The notes under the pieces were generated by a model that did not search any database, was not told the DNA's origin, and saw nothing but the letters and a program-made list of their open reading frames with translations. A DNA stretch of 64,000 bases from Halorubellus sp. JP-L1 (GTDB lineage Archaea; Halobacteriota; Halobacteria; Halobacteriales; Natrialbaceae). Shown one piece after another: positions 53,291 through 62,245 of this stretch. Position 1 is the first letter of the stretch; each line of letters starts with the position of its first letter. Made by a program: the position numbers and the translations under genes. The DNA is taken from assembly GCF_011440375.1 (NCBI RefSeq), contig NZ_JAAOIR010000001.1:620001-684000 (forward strand), written 5' to 3'.

Positions 53291-54667
53291 ATGGACCGAG
53301 AGACGGCCGTGCCCGACGTCGATTCGATGCCGGGCGAGAAGGCGAAACGATGGGTCGACTTTCATCAACAGTTTGCCGCGCCGAGCACGTACGTCTACGA
53401 CTTCGTGTGGGACGTCACGGCCGAGTCCGAGGGCCCGTTCTGCGTCGACGTCGACGGGAACGTCCTCATGGACTTCACGAGTCACGTCGCCGCGGCACCG
53501 CTCGGGTACAACAACCCGAAGATCATGGACCAGCTCGAGGGGCTGGACGTCTTCGACCCCTCGAAGATCGCGGGGCAGGACTTCTACGCGAGCGCCGGCT
53601 GGCCGCCCGAGGACCCCGAGCACGCGACGCCGACGCAGCTGATGGAGCGGATCACGAGCGCGCTCGATCACTACGACATGGACACCGTCTTCCTGTCGAA
53701 CACGGGCGCGGAAGCGGTCGAGAACGCGATCAAGGTCGCGTACCAGGACCGGGACGCCCATAGAGGCGTCACGTTCGAGGGCGCGTTCCACGGCCGGACG
53801 CTCGGCGCACTCAGCCTGAATCGCTCGAAGACCGTGCACCGGAAGGGCTACCCCGAGGTGCCGGGCATCATGTCTGTCCCGTACTGTTCGTGCACCGACG
53901 AGTGCGAGTGCGGCTGGAAGACGAACGGTCCAGGAGGGAACGTCCTCGCGGACAGACTCCACCCCGAGCGGGGGAACGTCGACCCGAGCGAGGTCGCGTA
54001 CGTCATCCTCGAACCCGTCCAGGGCGAGGGCGGGTACCGCGTCCCGAACGACGACTTCGTCGCGGACGTCGCGCGCATCCGCGACGAGTACGGCATCCAC
54101 GTCATCAGCGACGAGATCCAGGCCGGGCTCGGCCGCACGGGCGAGATGTGGGGGATCGACCACGTCGACCTCGAACCCGACGTCGTGACGAGCGCGAAGG
54201 GCCTGCGCGTCGGCGCGACGGTCGCCAACTCCGACGTCTTCCCCGAGGAGAAGGGACGGCTCTCCTCGACGTGGGGGGCGGGCGACGTCATCTCCGCGGC
54301 CCAGGGCGTGGCGACGCTCGACGCCATCCACGAGTACGAACTCCTCGAGAACGCGCGCGAACGCGGCCGCCAGCTCCGCGAACTCGTCGCGGACGCCGAC
54401 CCCGACTGCATCACGGACGTTCGCGGGCGCGCGCTCATGTTCGCGGTCGAGTTCGACACCAAGGACCGCCGCGAGGAAGTGGTCAAGCAGGCGCTCGGCC
54501 GCGGCCTCCTCACGCTCGGCTGCGGGTACAAGAGCCTCCGACTCCTCCCGCCGCTGGACGTCACCGAGCGCGAGATCGAACTCGGCGCCGACATCTTCCT
54601 CGACGCCGTCGACGCCGCCGGCCGCGACGCACCGCTCGCGACCAGCGACGCGAGCGACGTCTCCTAG
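53291..54667 (+). CDS. class III PLP aminotransferase with Cys-rich insert
   Basis: 458 residues. The PLP lysine is in VVTSAKGLRVGATVAN, the aromatic/Gly region in SNTGAEAVENAIKVAYQ and the Asp in VISDEIQAGLGRTGEMWG. The family spans ornithine, GABA and diaminobutyrate aminotransferases. An unusual segment, CSCTDECECG at about residue 198, could bind a metal or form disulfides. A TATA-like AATTTAAAC at 53260-53268 makes it leaderless. Confidence 0.87.
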   Translation: MDRETAVPDVDSMPGEKAKRWVDFHQQFAAPSTYVYDFVWDVTAESEGPFCVDVDGNVLMDFTSHVAAAPLGYNNPKIMDQLEGLDVFDPSKIAGQDFYASAGWPPEDPEHATPTQLMERITSALDHYDMDTVFLSNTGAEAVENAIKVAYQDRDAHRGVTFEGAFHGRTLGALSLNRSKTVHRKGYPEVPGIMSVPYCSCTDECECGWKTNGPGGNVLADRLHPERGNVDPSEVAYVILEPVQGEGGYRVPNDDFVADVARIRDEYGIHVISDEIQAGLGRTGEMWGIDHVDLEPDVVTSAKGLRVGATVANSDVFPEEKGRLSSTWGAGDVISAAQGVATLDAIHEYELLENARERGRQLRELVADADPDCITDVRGRALMFAVEFDTKDRREEVVKQALGRGLLTLGCGYKSLRLLPPLDVTEREIELGADIFLDAVDAAGRDAPLATSDASDVS

Positions 54668-54742
54668 ACCGACAGCGAGGGAACGGCCCGTCGCGACAGC
54701 CGACTCGTCGGCTTTTTCCCCTCCTCCCGCGAGTGGTGAGGC

Positions 54743-56521
54743 ATGCACGTACTGCTCGCCGGGGATGGACCGGCGGTGGACGCGGTGGCGGCGGCGCTCG
54801 CGGACGTGGACTGCGACGTCGAGCGCGCGGACGCGGACGCGGTGGGTGACGCCGACCTCGGGGTGGTCGTGGACGAGGTCGGCGCGAGCGCGTTCGCGGC
54901 GGCGAACGACGCGGCACTCTCGACCGGTGCGACGTGGCTCGCGGTCGAGCTCGGTGGCGTCGGCGGGCACGCGCTCGCGGACGTGGACGCGGCGGTCTCC
55001 GGGTTCGGTCCCGAGACGGGCTGCTTCGAGTGCCTCGCGTCGCGCGTCGCGGCCAACCGGTCGCCGGAAGCTGGCACGAACGGCGACGCCCACGACGAGG
55101 GATCGTTGGACGCGAGCGCGTCGCGGTTCGCTGGCGCGCTCGCTGGACGGGAAGCGGCGTCGCTCGCAGCGGGGCAATCGTCGGAAGCGGGCGAGTCGTC
55201 CGGTGCGAGCGAGTCGGCGGTCCTCGGAGCCGTGTTCGAGCTCCCCCACGCCGAGCGCGAGTTCCTGCCGGTGCCCGGCTGTGGCTGCGACGACGACGAG
55301 CGCGACAGGCGGGTTCGCACGGACTATCGCGAGGCCGACCTCGACGTGGCGCTCGCGGCCGCCGAGCGCGGCCTCGACGAGCGCGTCGGTCTGGTCGCGG
55401 AGGTCGGCGAGGCGGAGTCGTACCCGGCGCCGTACTACCTGGCGCGGACCTGCGACACGTCGGCGTTCGCCGCGGCACGCGCGGCACCACAGAGCGCGGG
55501 CGTGGACGCGGACTGGAACGCGGCGTTCATGAAGGCCCTCGGCGAGGGCTTGGAGCGGTACTGCGCTGGCGTCTACGACGCCGGCGACTTCGAGACCGCC
55601 CCGCCGGCGGTCGTCGACGGTGGCGTGACGCCCGGCGACGTGGTGCGGGACGCCGACGCGCCCGCGGTCGACCCCGAGGACCCCATCCGGTGGGTGCCCG
55701 GCGTCGACCTCGACGCCCGCGAGGAGCGGTTCCTCGCGGCGGAGCTCGTCCAGTTCCCGCCGCCGGAGGAGCGCTACGCGACCGCGATCACGACCGGGCT
55801 CGGGCTCGGTTCGTCGGGCGCGGACGCACTCGCGGCCGGGCTCACGGAGGTCGTCGAACGGGACGCGACGATACTCGCGTGGTACTCGACGTTCGAGCCC
55901 CTGGAGTTGCGCGTCGACGCCGAAGGGTACCGGACGCTGGCGAAGCGAGCGCGCAGCGAGGGGCTGGAGGTGACGGCGCTGCTCGTCACGCAGGACGTGG
56001 ACGTGCCCGTCGTCGCCGTCGCGGTGCATCGCGAGGACGGCGACTGGCCGCAGTTCGCGGTCGGGTCGGACGCGGCACTGGACCCGGAGCGGGCGGCGAC
56101 GGACGCGCTCGCGGAGGCGCTCCAGAACTGGATGGAGCTGCGCGGGATGGGGCGGTCGACGGCGAGCGCGGAGGACGGCGCGATCGGGGCGTTCGCGGAC
56201 TTCCCGCAGGCCGCGAGCGCGTTCCTGGACGCGTCCGGGCCGGTGCCGGCTGGGAGCGTCGGCCCCGACGCGGTGCCGTCGGGCGAGGCCAGGGTCGACG
56301 CGCTCGTGGACGCCGTCGTCGACGCCGGGCTGACGCCGTACGCTGCAAGGGTGACGACGCGGGACGTCGACGAGATGGGGTTCGAGGCGGTCCGCGTGGT
56401 CGTCCCCGGCGCGCAACCGCTGTTCACGGACGACCCCGCGTTCGGCGAGCGCGCCCGGACGGTCCCGGCGTCGCTCGGGTTCGAGCCGCGACTCGACCGC
56501 CGCCACCACCCCTATCCCTGA
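54743..56521 (+). CDS. YcaO-domain protein with N-terminal leader-peptide-binding-like domain
   Basis: 592 residues. Residues 1-200 resemble the partner domain of azoline-forming complexes: an alpha/beta start MHVLLAGDGPAVDAVAAAL, then GPETGCFECLASRVAANRS and LPVPGCGC, giving four Cys for a zinc. The YcaO ATP-grasp-like domain shows ALGEGLERYCAGVYD and LTEVVERDATILAWYS (Glu and Arg of the ATP/metal site). The protein ends HHPYP, reminiscent of the proline-rich tail of YcaO cyclodehydratases. Such enzymes activate a peptide amide backbone. No precursor peptide or dehydrogenase is obvious. Confidence 0.8.
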   Translation: MHVLLAGDGPAVDAVAAALADVDCDVERADADAVGDADLGVVVDEVGASAFAAANDAALSTGATWLAVELGGVGGHALADVDAAVSGFGPETGCFECLASRVAANRSPEAGTNGDAHDEGSLDASASRFAGALAGREAASLAAGQSSEAGESSGASESAVLGAVFELPHAEREFLPVPGCGCDDDERDRRVRTDYREADLDVALAAAERGLDERVGLVAEVGEAESYPAPYYLARTCDTSAFAAARAAPQSAGVDADWNAAFMKALGEGLERYCAGVYDAGDFETAPPAVVDGGVTPGDVVRDADAPAVDPEDPIRWVPGVDLDAREERFLAAELVQFPPPEERYATAITTGLGLGSSGADALAAGLTEVVERDATILAWYSTFEPLELRVDAEGYRTLAKRARSEGLEVTALLVTQDVDVPVVAVAVHREDGDWPQFAVGSDAALDPERAATDALAEALQNWMELRGMGRSTASAEDGAIGAFADFPQAASAFLDASGPVPAGSVGPDAVPSGEARVDALVDAVVDAGLTPYAARVTTRDVDEMGFEAVRVVVPGAQPLFTDDPAFGERARTVPASLGFEPRLDRRHHPYP

Positions 56522-56684
56522 CTGGTCCGGTCCCGGTCGCTCGCGCGGTCGAGTGTCGGCGGCGACCTGGTCGAGTTCCAGCGGCTCGCGTGGGCGACGG
56601 CGCTAGATTTAAGCGCCGGGTAGTGGTAGAACGTACCACGGTGTTCTTCCCGATGCACGCCCGCTCCCAGAGAGAGGTGCGAGT

Positions 56685-56867
56685 ATGACGACCGAGTACG
56701 ACCTCCCGTGCGCGGACTGCGACGGGCCGCTCGCGCGCGAGACGATTCCACCCGAAGAACTCGACGTCGACGCCACCGGCCCGGTCCCCGTCGCCACCTG
56801 CAAGCGATGCGGGAGCCGCCACTACCCGGACGAAGCGCTCGAGGTCATCGGTCAGGAAGCGAGCTGA
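56685..56867 (+). CDS. tiny CxxC-pair (zinc-ribbon) protein
   Basis: 60 residues. Two Cys pairs, CADC and CKRC, separated by about 28 residues, and a C-terminal ALEVIGQEAS helix. The size and spacing fit a minimal zinc ribbon. It follows the YcaO gene on the same strand by 163 bp, so it could be unrelated. Not recognised further. Confidence 0.65.
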   Translation: MTTEYDLPCADCDGPLARETIPPEELDVDATGPVPVATCKRCGSRHYPDEALEVIGQEAS

Positions 56868-56918
56868 CGCGAGCGACCGCGCCTCGAGAACGCTCTCGGA
56901 CGAGAACGCCCCCGAGGC

Positions 56919-58208
56919 TCAGACGAGGAAGGTGGCGCGGAGCATGTCCCGCGTCCCCGGTCCGAGCCCGACCGCGAGGATCGCGAGCAGGAGCATGAAC
57001 GTGAACCGCGGACTCTCCTCGAATATCTCCTCGTCGAACACCCAGACGACGAACACCGCTGCGACGAGCTTCACCAGGAGGAACGTCCACGCGTCGCCCG
57101 TCACGGCCGTGATCGACTCGGGGAGCACCTGGCCCGTGAAGTCCTGCACGAACTTGTTCACGGGGTGCTTGGGGTCGAGGTCGGCGGTCGCGACCGGGAC
57201 GAGTTCGTCGTACCAGTCCAGGCCGATGACGTTCGAGACGCCGTCGACCGACTGCCCCCAGATGATGACGAGCCCGATGTAGCCCGTGCCCTCGTTCACC
57301 TCGGGCGCGAACCGCTCGAGGAGCGCCCACGTGCCGCCGGTCGCGACGGTCGCGAACGTGAGCGTGAGGACCGTGATGATCGGATAGAACTCGAGTCGCG
57401 GCGGCGACAGTCCCTCGGTCGTGAACGCGAGCGCGAAGATGGCCGCGAGCGTCGCGGCGAGCATCGCGGTCCCCATCGCGGCGAGCGGGTACTCGTACGT
57501 GTCCGCGTACCCGTTCCGATGCACCCAGAGCGCGACCAGGAGCGCGGCGAGGGTGAGGAAGAACATCGTGAAGTAGATGAGGGGACTGATGAACAGCGTG
57601 TTCGCGGGGTAGTCGAGCGCGAACGCGCTCGCCTCCGCGGGCAACACGTTGTTCGCGTCCTCGAGCACGCGGAGCGCGCCACCGAGCGGGACGAACGGGA
57701 ACAGCGCGTAGAACAGCCTCCGGTAGCGTTCGATATCGAGGCGGCGCAACAGGAGCGCGACGCCGACCAGCATCACGATCAGGATGACGGCGTACCCGAC
57801 CTCCGAGTAGATCGTGTAGCCGGGTTCGGCGACCGGCCCCATGCCGCTCGCGACGTCCGACGACGACACCCGCACCTGTTCGCCGTCCGCCCACGCCGCG
57901 TACGACCAGCCGTGGGCGTCGGCGTACACCGGCCCCCAGAAGTAGTGCCAAACGAAGTTCGCGTAGACGGTTCGCGGGAACACGATCGATCCGAGGCCGA
58001 ACACCGCGAGCAGCGCGCCGACGGCCACCGCCCACGCCTGCCCCATCGTCACGCCGAGCCGGTCGAGGACGCCCCCACCGGGATCGGTGTCGCCGGGATC
58101 GGCGTCCTCGGGGGCGTCGGAGTCCGCGACGTCGACGCCGTCGTCGACCGACGGCGTGCCACCGTCGGGCGACTGACCGTCCCCGTCGCTGGAGTCGTCA
58201 CTCGTCAT
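56919..58208 (-). CDS. DUF63 family membrane protein
   Basis: 429 residues from ATG 58208 (MTSDDSSDGDGQ). The first 50 residues are an acidic tail. About 10 helices follow, with the family pieces VWHYFWGPVYADAHGW, GYTIYSEVGYAVILIVMLVG, FYALFPFVPLGGALRVLEDANNVLP and IGLVIIWGQSVDGVSNVIGLDWYDELVP. DUF63 proteins are archaeal and of unknown function. It is convergent with the zinc-ribbon gene. Confidence 0.88.
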   Translation of the reverse strand: MTSDDSSDGDGQSPDGGTPSVDDGVDVADSDAPEDADPGDTDPGGGVLDRLGVTMGQAWAVAVGALLAVFGLGSIVFPRTVYANFVWHYFWGPVYADAHGWSYAAWADGEQVRVSSSDVASGMGPVAEPGYTIYSEVGYAVILIVMLVGVALLLRRLDIERYRRLFYALFPFVPLGGALRVLEDANNVLPAEASAFALDYPANTLFISPLIYFTMFFLTLAALLVALWVHRNGYADTYEYPLAAMGTAMLAATLAAIFALAFTTEGLSPPRLEFYPIITVLTLTFATVATGGTWALLERFAPEVNEGTGYIGLVIIWGQSVDGVSNVIGLDWYDELVPVATADLDPKHPVNKFVQDFTGQVLPESITAVTGDAWTFLLVKLVAAVFVVWVFDEEIFEESPRFTFMLLLAILAVGLGPGTRDMLRATFLV

Positions 58209-58310
58209 GCCCGAAGAAAACGGTGGCCGGCGTTTCATCCTTCCGGTCTCTCGCGTCACTGGCACCCGACCGCTCCGGGCGACGGCGCGGCGCCTGCGGG
58301 CTCGCGGCCC

Positions 58311-58760
58311 TCAGACCGGGAGTTCCTCGGAGTCGTGCTCGGTTCCGAGGACGACCATCGTCTGCGAGCGCGAAAAGCCGTCCATCTGCGCGATCTCCTC
58401 GAACATGAGTTCGCGGAGCGCGTCGGCGTCCGCGGCGTACACGCGCGCCATCACGTCCCACTCGCCGGTCGTCAAGTGGATCTCCTGGACGCCGTCGATC
58501 GCCTGCAAGCGGTCGAGCGTGTCCTTCTCCCGGCCCTGTTCGACGCGGAGGCCGACGATCGCGGACACCCCGAACCCGACCGCCCGCGGGTCGACCTTGG
58601 CGTGATAGCCCTCGATGACGTCGGCGTCCTCCATGCGGTTCACGCGGTCGTGGACGGTCGCACTCGACATGTCGATGCGCCTGGCCACCTCCGAGAACGG
58701 CGTCCGGGCGTCTTCCTGGAGGATGCGGAGGATCTGTCGGTCCGTCTCGTCGAGCTCCAT
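58311..58760 (-). CDS. Lrp/AsnC-family transcriptional regulator
   Basis: 149 residues from ATG 58760 (MELDETDRQIL). N-terminal helix-turn-helix: LDETDRQILRILQEDARTPFSEVARRIDMSSATVHDRVNRMEDADVI. The C-terminal RAM effector domain starts GYHAKVDPRAVGFGVSAIVGL and carries the ligand-pocket IHLTTGEWDVMARVYAAD. It probably senses an amino acid. It sits between DUF63 and the phosphatase gene without tight linkage. Confidence 0.93.
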   Translation of the reverse strand: MELDETDRQILRILQEDARTPFSEVARRIDMSSATVHDRVNRMEDADVIEGYHAKVDPRAVGFGVSAIVGLRVEQGREKDTLDRLQAIDGVQEIHLTTGEWDVMARVYAADADALRELMFEEIAQMDGFSRSQTMVVLGTEHDSEELPV

Positions 58761-58884
58761 GACTGCCGACGGTTCGTCGCCACGGTACAAGTGATTGGCG
58801 GCGAACGCTCACCGCTGGCCGCGAGCACTCGTCGAATCGACGACTCGTTCCGTCCCGTTCGACCCGTCGGATCTCGCGGACGCG

Positions 58885-59694
58885 TCAGTCGTCGCGCGCG
58901 GCGTCAGTCTCGCGCGCGGCCGCCAGCACCGCGTCGTGGACGGCGCCGTTGGACGCGACCAGCCCTCGAGAGTCGTGCCGCCAGCGCTCGCCCTCGAGGT
59001 CCGTGACGCGCCCACCGGCCTCCCGGACGAGGTGGACGCCCGCGATGGTATCCCACGGGTTCGCCGCGACGTTCGTGAACGTCCCGCCGACCGCACCCTC
59101 TGCGACTGACGCGAGCGCGAGCTGCGCGCACCCGAACCGGCGGACGTCCCCGAACCGCTCGACGGCCGCCCGGCACGCCGCCGCGTACTCCTCGCGGCGG
59201 TCGAAGTCCCACCAGATCGTCGGCACCGCGGCGAGGCGCTCCGGGTCCGTCTCCGCCGCCACCGATATCTGGGTGTCGTCCCGACGCACGCCGTCGGGAC
59301 CGACGACGTACGCGTCGCCCAGGGCCGGCGCGATCGTCGCCGCCGCGACCGGTTCGCCGTCGACGACCGCTGCCACGCTCGTCGCCCAGAACCGCATCCC
59401 GTGCACGTAGTTGTTCGTCCCGTCGATCGGGTCGACGACCCACGCCGGTCCCTCCTCGGGCACCGACTTCAGTTCGTCGTCCTCCTCGCCGACGATCGCG
59501 TCCGCGTCGAACCGCTCGCGGATCGCGTCGACGACCGCCGCCTGCGCGTCGCGGTCGGCCTGCGTCACCACGTCCGTCTTCCCGTCCTTCGTCTCGACGT
59601 CGATGTCCGTCCGGAACCGCGACTCCGCCACGGCGCTACCGGCGCGAGCGGCGGCGAGCGCGACATCGGCGCGGGCGCGAGCGTCCTCGGTCAT
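58885..59694 (-). CDS. inositol monophosphatase family protein
   Basis: 269 residues from ATG 59694 (MTEDARARADVAL). The metal-binding motifs are EEDDELK, the first-signature VDPIDGTNNYVHGMRFWATSVAAV and the second-signature NPWDTIAGVHLVREAGGRVTDLEGE. Archaeal members dephosphorylate inositol-1-phosphate, fructose-1,6-bisphosphate or NADP. Which one applies cannot be told. A longer frame upstream has no family similarity. Confidence 0.92.
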   Translation of the reverse strand: MTEDARARADVALAAARAGSAVAESRFRTDIDVETKDGKTDVVTQADRDAQAAVVDAIRERFDADAIVGEEDDELKSVPEEGPAWVVDPIDGTNNYVHGMRFWATSVAAVVDGEPVAAATIAPALGDAYVVGPDGVRRDDTQISVAAETDPERLAAVPTIWWDFDRREEYAAACRAAVERFGDVRRFGCAQLALASVAEGAVGGTFTNVAANPWDTIAGVHLVREAGGRVTDLEGERWRHDSRGLVASNGAVHDAVLAAARETDAARDD

Positions 59695-59818
59695 GCACTC
59701 ACTGCGGGGAGCCGCGCCAAAAGACCCACCGATTCCCCCGCCCGGAGACGGCGTGCTCGACGACTGCGCCGCCGCCGGGACCGACGGCGACTTTACGCCT
59801 CGCACAGAGACTCCAGGC

Positions 59819-60085
59819 ATGAACACGCTCGCCAAGCGCCTCTACAACGTCGCACCGGAACCGGTGACGCTCACGTTCGCCGACGACACCACCCTCGACC
59901 TCGCCATGCACCACGCCGAGTTCTTCCAGGACGAACTCGAAGCCGAGGGCGAGACCGACGACGGCACCACGCACCGGATCGTCGACGGCGACGACGACGA
60001 AACCCTCCTCGTCGCCCGCGAGACCGCAGACGGCTGGACGGTCGTCGGCGACGTCACCGCCGTCGATCGCGCAACCGACGAGTGA
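59819..60085 (+). CDS. small acidic protein of unknown function
   Basis: 88 residues from ATG 59819 (MNTLAKRLYNVAPEPVTLTF). Two strands are followed by a helix (DTTLDLAMHHAEFFQDELEAEGE) and another strand pair. It resembles small haloarchaeal regulators or chaperones, but I cannot name the family. It is divergent from the phosphatase gene, and the tRNA region follows downstream. Confidence 0.62.
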   Translation: MNTLAKRLYNVAPEPVTLTFADDTTLDLAMHHAEFFQDELEAEGETDDGTTHRIVDGDDDETLLVARETADGWTVVGDVTAVDRATDE

Positions 60086-60159
60086 CCGCCAGCCGTCGCT
60101 CGCCGAGTAGCACCAGTGAGTAGTTTTGCGAGGGAAGAGCGCTCCCAGAGCGCCCTCCC

Positions 60160-60210
60160 GCATCTTGCCCGCCTCGCGGCGGGCGCGATGCGAGGGAAGG
60201 GATTTGAACC
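60160..60210 (-). repeat. duplicate of tRNA-Leu 3' end and its downstream hairpin
   Basis: Matches 60254-60304 over 51 bases with two or three differences. It includes the reverse complement of the acceptor 3' strand, TΨC arm and the GCATC...GATGC hairpin that lies just downstream of the tRNA. A shorter fragment of the same acceptor sequence occurs at 60127-60137. Confidence 0.8.
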
Positions 60211-60282
60211 ACGGTCGCAGCGAGCTGCTCCCTGATTCAAACCGCTTCCCCGTGCATCTTGCCCGCCTGACGGCGGGCGCGA

Positions 60283-60366
60283 TGCGAGGGAAGGGATTTG
60301 AACCCTTGGACCTCTACAGGAGCGGATCTTGAGTCCGCCGCCGTTTCCTAGCTTGGCTACCCTCGC
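60283..60366 (-). tRNA. tRNA-Leu (anticodon CAA)
   Basis: 84 nt, type II tRNA. Acceptor 5' GCGAGGG pairs with CCCTCGC, discriminator A. The D arm AGCCAAGCTAGGAAACGG is followed by the anticodon stem GCGGA/TCCGC with loop CTCAAGA, a variable arm TCCTGTAGAGGT and the TΨC arm AGGGTTCAAATCCCT. The anticodon loop is contiguous, so there is no intron. CCA is not encoded. A hairpin (60254-60285) follows the 3' end. Confidence 0.95.
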
Positions 60367-60764
60367 ACGCAGTTCGCGACGAGGCGTCGGTGACGGTTTA
60401 ACGCTACGATTTCACCGGCGTCGACGACGGGACTCGTCGTACCCGACCACGGCACCCTCCATCCGCGTCGCGACGGGGCGGCTCCCCCGAGACGCTACCT
60501 ATTGCCGACCAGACGCTGTCAGTTGCTCCGCTGCTTCGACCGGTTACGACGAGTCGTTACCTATATGGGTTCTTCTGATACGTTCAGAGTTTCATTCGGT
60601 CCTAATTCGATTACTCCTTGTATGGGGCTTTCTGAGTCGGTTCTATCGCGTCTTGCGACGCCATACCAAATGCTCCAGGTAGTAACACTTTTCTACGCCA
60701 GCGGCTTCGAACCGAGTATGGTAGACAACACGTATTCGAGTAAGTTCTCGTTTGGAGGGTCGCG
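60367..60764. other. 398-bp stretch, partly AT-richer, no supported gene
   Basis: From about 60545 to 60720 GC drops well below the local level. Candidate short frames have mixed composition and no recognisable domain. A promoter-like TAGTAACACTTTT near 60681-60693 may serve the next gene. Composition suggests foreign or decayed DNA next to a tRNA gene. Confidence 0.45.
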
Positions 60765-61022
60765 ATGATGTGGCAGGACCTCGTGTTCATGGCCGGGAGC
60801 GCGTTCGGGATTATCGTCCTCCTACCGACGCTGAAGGACCAGATGGCGTCGGTCCCGCTCGGGACGGCCGCGCCGTCGGCGGCGATCGGACTCGTCTACG
60901 GGTCCGCGTTCTTCACCATGGACATGGTGCTGTCCGCGGTCGGGGCGTTCGCGACCGGCGTCATCTGGAGCCTCATCGCGCTGTTCCGCTCGCCGAGGTC
61001 GCCCGTCTCCGAGACGGCCTGA
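60765..61022 (+). CDS. small two-to-three-helix membrane protein
   Basis: 85 residues (ATG 60765 or 60768). Hydrophobic stretches about 5-21, 33-49 and 55-73; GSAFGIIVLLPTLKDQMASVPLG and ALFRSPRSP are the polar parts. It lies downstream of the tRNA region. Family not recognised; similar small proteins occur in haloarchaea. Confidence 0.65.
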   Translation: MMWQDLVFMAGSAFGIIVLLPTLKDQMASVPLGTAAPSAAIGLVYGSAFFTMDMVLSAVGAFATGVIWSLIALFRSPRSPVSETA

Positions 61023-61206
61023 ATCGACCGCAATCGCGACCGCCGCGACGCCCCTACGCCGGGCGGTAACGCGACGTTACGACCCCGCGCGCGCCGGGAA
61101 CGGACGCTCTATTCGTCGAGTCGTTCGCCCCCGACCGTATCCGTCGCTTCCACGAATTCGTCGGAGTAATCCCGAACGACCCGGTGGCGCGCGAGGCGAA
61201 GGTTCT

Positions 61207-61226
61207 CCCCACGGGAGGCCGTGGGG
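61207..61226. promoter_or_regulatory. perfect hairpin just before the DUF309 start
   Basis: CCCCACGG, loop GAGG, CCGTGGGG; the 3' arm ends six bases before the ATG at 61233. It could be an operator or a structure that limits ribosome access. Confidence 0.45.
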
Positions 61227-61232
61227 ACGAGT

Positions 61233-61712
61233 ATGGACGAGCACACGAACGACCCGTCGATCGAGGCGCCGGTGGGAAACCCGACGGGGTGGGACCCCGA
61301 GACGGGGTGGGAGCACGCGACGCTCCGACGCGCCGTCGAGCACGGCGTGGGGCTCTTCAACGACGGCGCGTACCACGACTCCCACGATTGCTTCGAGGAC
61401 GAGTGGTACAACTACGGCCGCGGGTCCCGCGAGTCGATGTTCCTACACGGGATGGTGCAGGTCGCCGCCGGCACCTACAAGCACGTCGACTTCGAGGACG
61501 ACGACGGGATGCGGTCGCTGTTCCGCACCGCACTCCAGTACTTCCAGGGCCTGCCGAGGGACATGTACGGCGTCGAACTGCTGGACGTGCGGACGACGAT
61601 GACGAACGCGCTCTCGGACCCGACCGTCGTCGAAGGCTGGCAGATCCGACTCGACGGCGCGGCCGTCGAGGCGACGGACGCGGACTACGCGTACGCCGAA
61701 GCGCTCGAGTAG
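61233..61712 (+). CDS. DUF309 family protein
   Basis: 159 residues from ATG 61233 ([15 protein letters not shown]). The DUF309 helical core is [55 protein letters not shown], with the conserved His-x2-(His/Asp)-x-x-(Phe)-Glu and the HGMVQ helix. The function is unknown; a metal-dependent hydrolase-like role has been proposed from structure. It is preceded by a strong hairpin. Confidence 0.88.
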   Translation: MDEHTNDPSIEAPVGNPTGWDPETGWEHATLRRAVEHGVGLFNDGAYHDSHDCFEDEWYNYGRGSRESMFLHGMVQVAAGTYKHVDFEDDDGMRSLFRTALQYFQGLPRDMYGVELLDVRTTMTNALSDPTVVEGWQIRLDGAAVEATDADYAYAEALE

Positions 61713-61753
61713 TCGCGCGAATGCGGTCCCGGGAGCAGTCGTCGACGGTGGGA

Positions 61754-62194
61754 TCAGTCGTCGGTGGCGGTGCCAGCGTCGTCGACGCCGCCGACGGTCG
61801 TCGTCGAGTCGCGGTCGGCGCTCGCGGCGGCGTCGTCGCGGACGGCGCCGAGGTACGCGCCGACGGCGCCGCCGAGTGCGCCGCCGCCGACTGCGTACGC
61901 GAGCACGATGACGGCAACCAGGCCGACGAACGCGAGCGCGTTCATCGGGATCGACGGGACGCCGGCGGGTGCGAACAACGCGATCGGTGCGAGTGCGGTC
62001 GCGGCGACGAACAGCGGGAACGAGACGAACAGACCGGTGACGACGCCGGCCTTCGCGCCGTCCCGCAGCGACCCGCGCTGGAGGTAGCCGGCCGTCGCGC
62101 CGCCGACGGCGGGCGACAGCGGGACGACGACGAGCACGAGCGACACCACCGCGCCCACGACCGCGTTCATGAACGTGTTCCCCGAGGAGTGCAT
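61754..62194 (-). CDS. DUF5518-like membrane protein
   Basis: 146 residues from ATG 62194 (MHSSGNTFMNAVV); ATG 62170 would give a more usual short head. Four helices are evident: VVGAVVSLVLVVVPLSPAVGGATAGYLQRG, AKAGVVTGLFVSFPLFVAATALAPIALF and ALAFVGLVAVIVLAYAVGGGALGGAVGAYLG. The Gly-rich repeats with a conserved Tyr-x-x-Arg fit DUF5518. It is divergent from tmcA with a 51-bp shared promoter region. Confidence 0.78.
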   Translation of the reverse strand: MHSSGNTFMNAVVGAVVSLVLVVVPLSPAVGGATAGYLQRGSLRDGAKAGVVTGLFVSFPLFVAATALAPIALFAPAGVPSIPMNALAFVGLVAVIVLAYAVGGGALGGAVGAYLGAVRDDAAASADRDSTTTVGGVDDAGTATDD

Positions 62195-62245
62195 CGTCCG
62201 CAATATGTCAACTCGCCACTTATCGGTTTGGGCGGCCACCGGTGG

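Noticed and set aside
53129-56509. 1126-codon open frame on the minus strand
   Set aside because: Antisense to the class III aminotransferase and YcaO genes; composition is Arg/Asp/Val-rich without motifs, as expected of shadow frames in GC-rich DNA.
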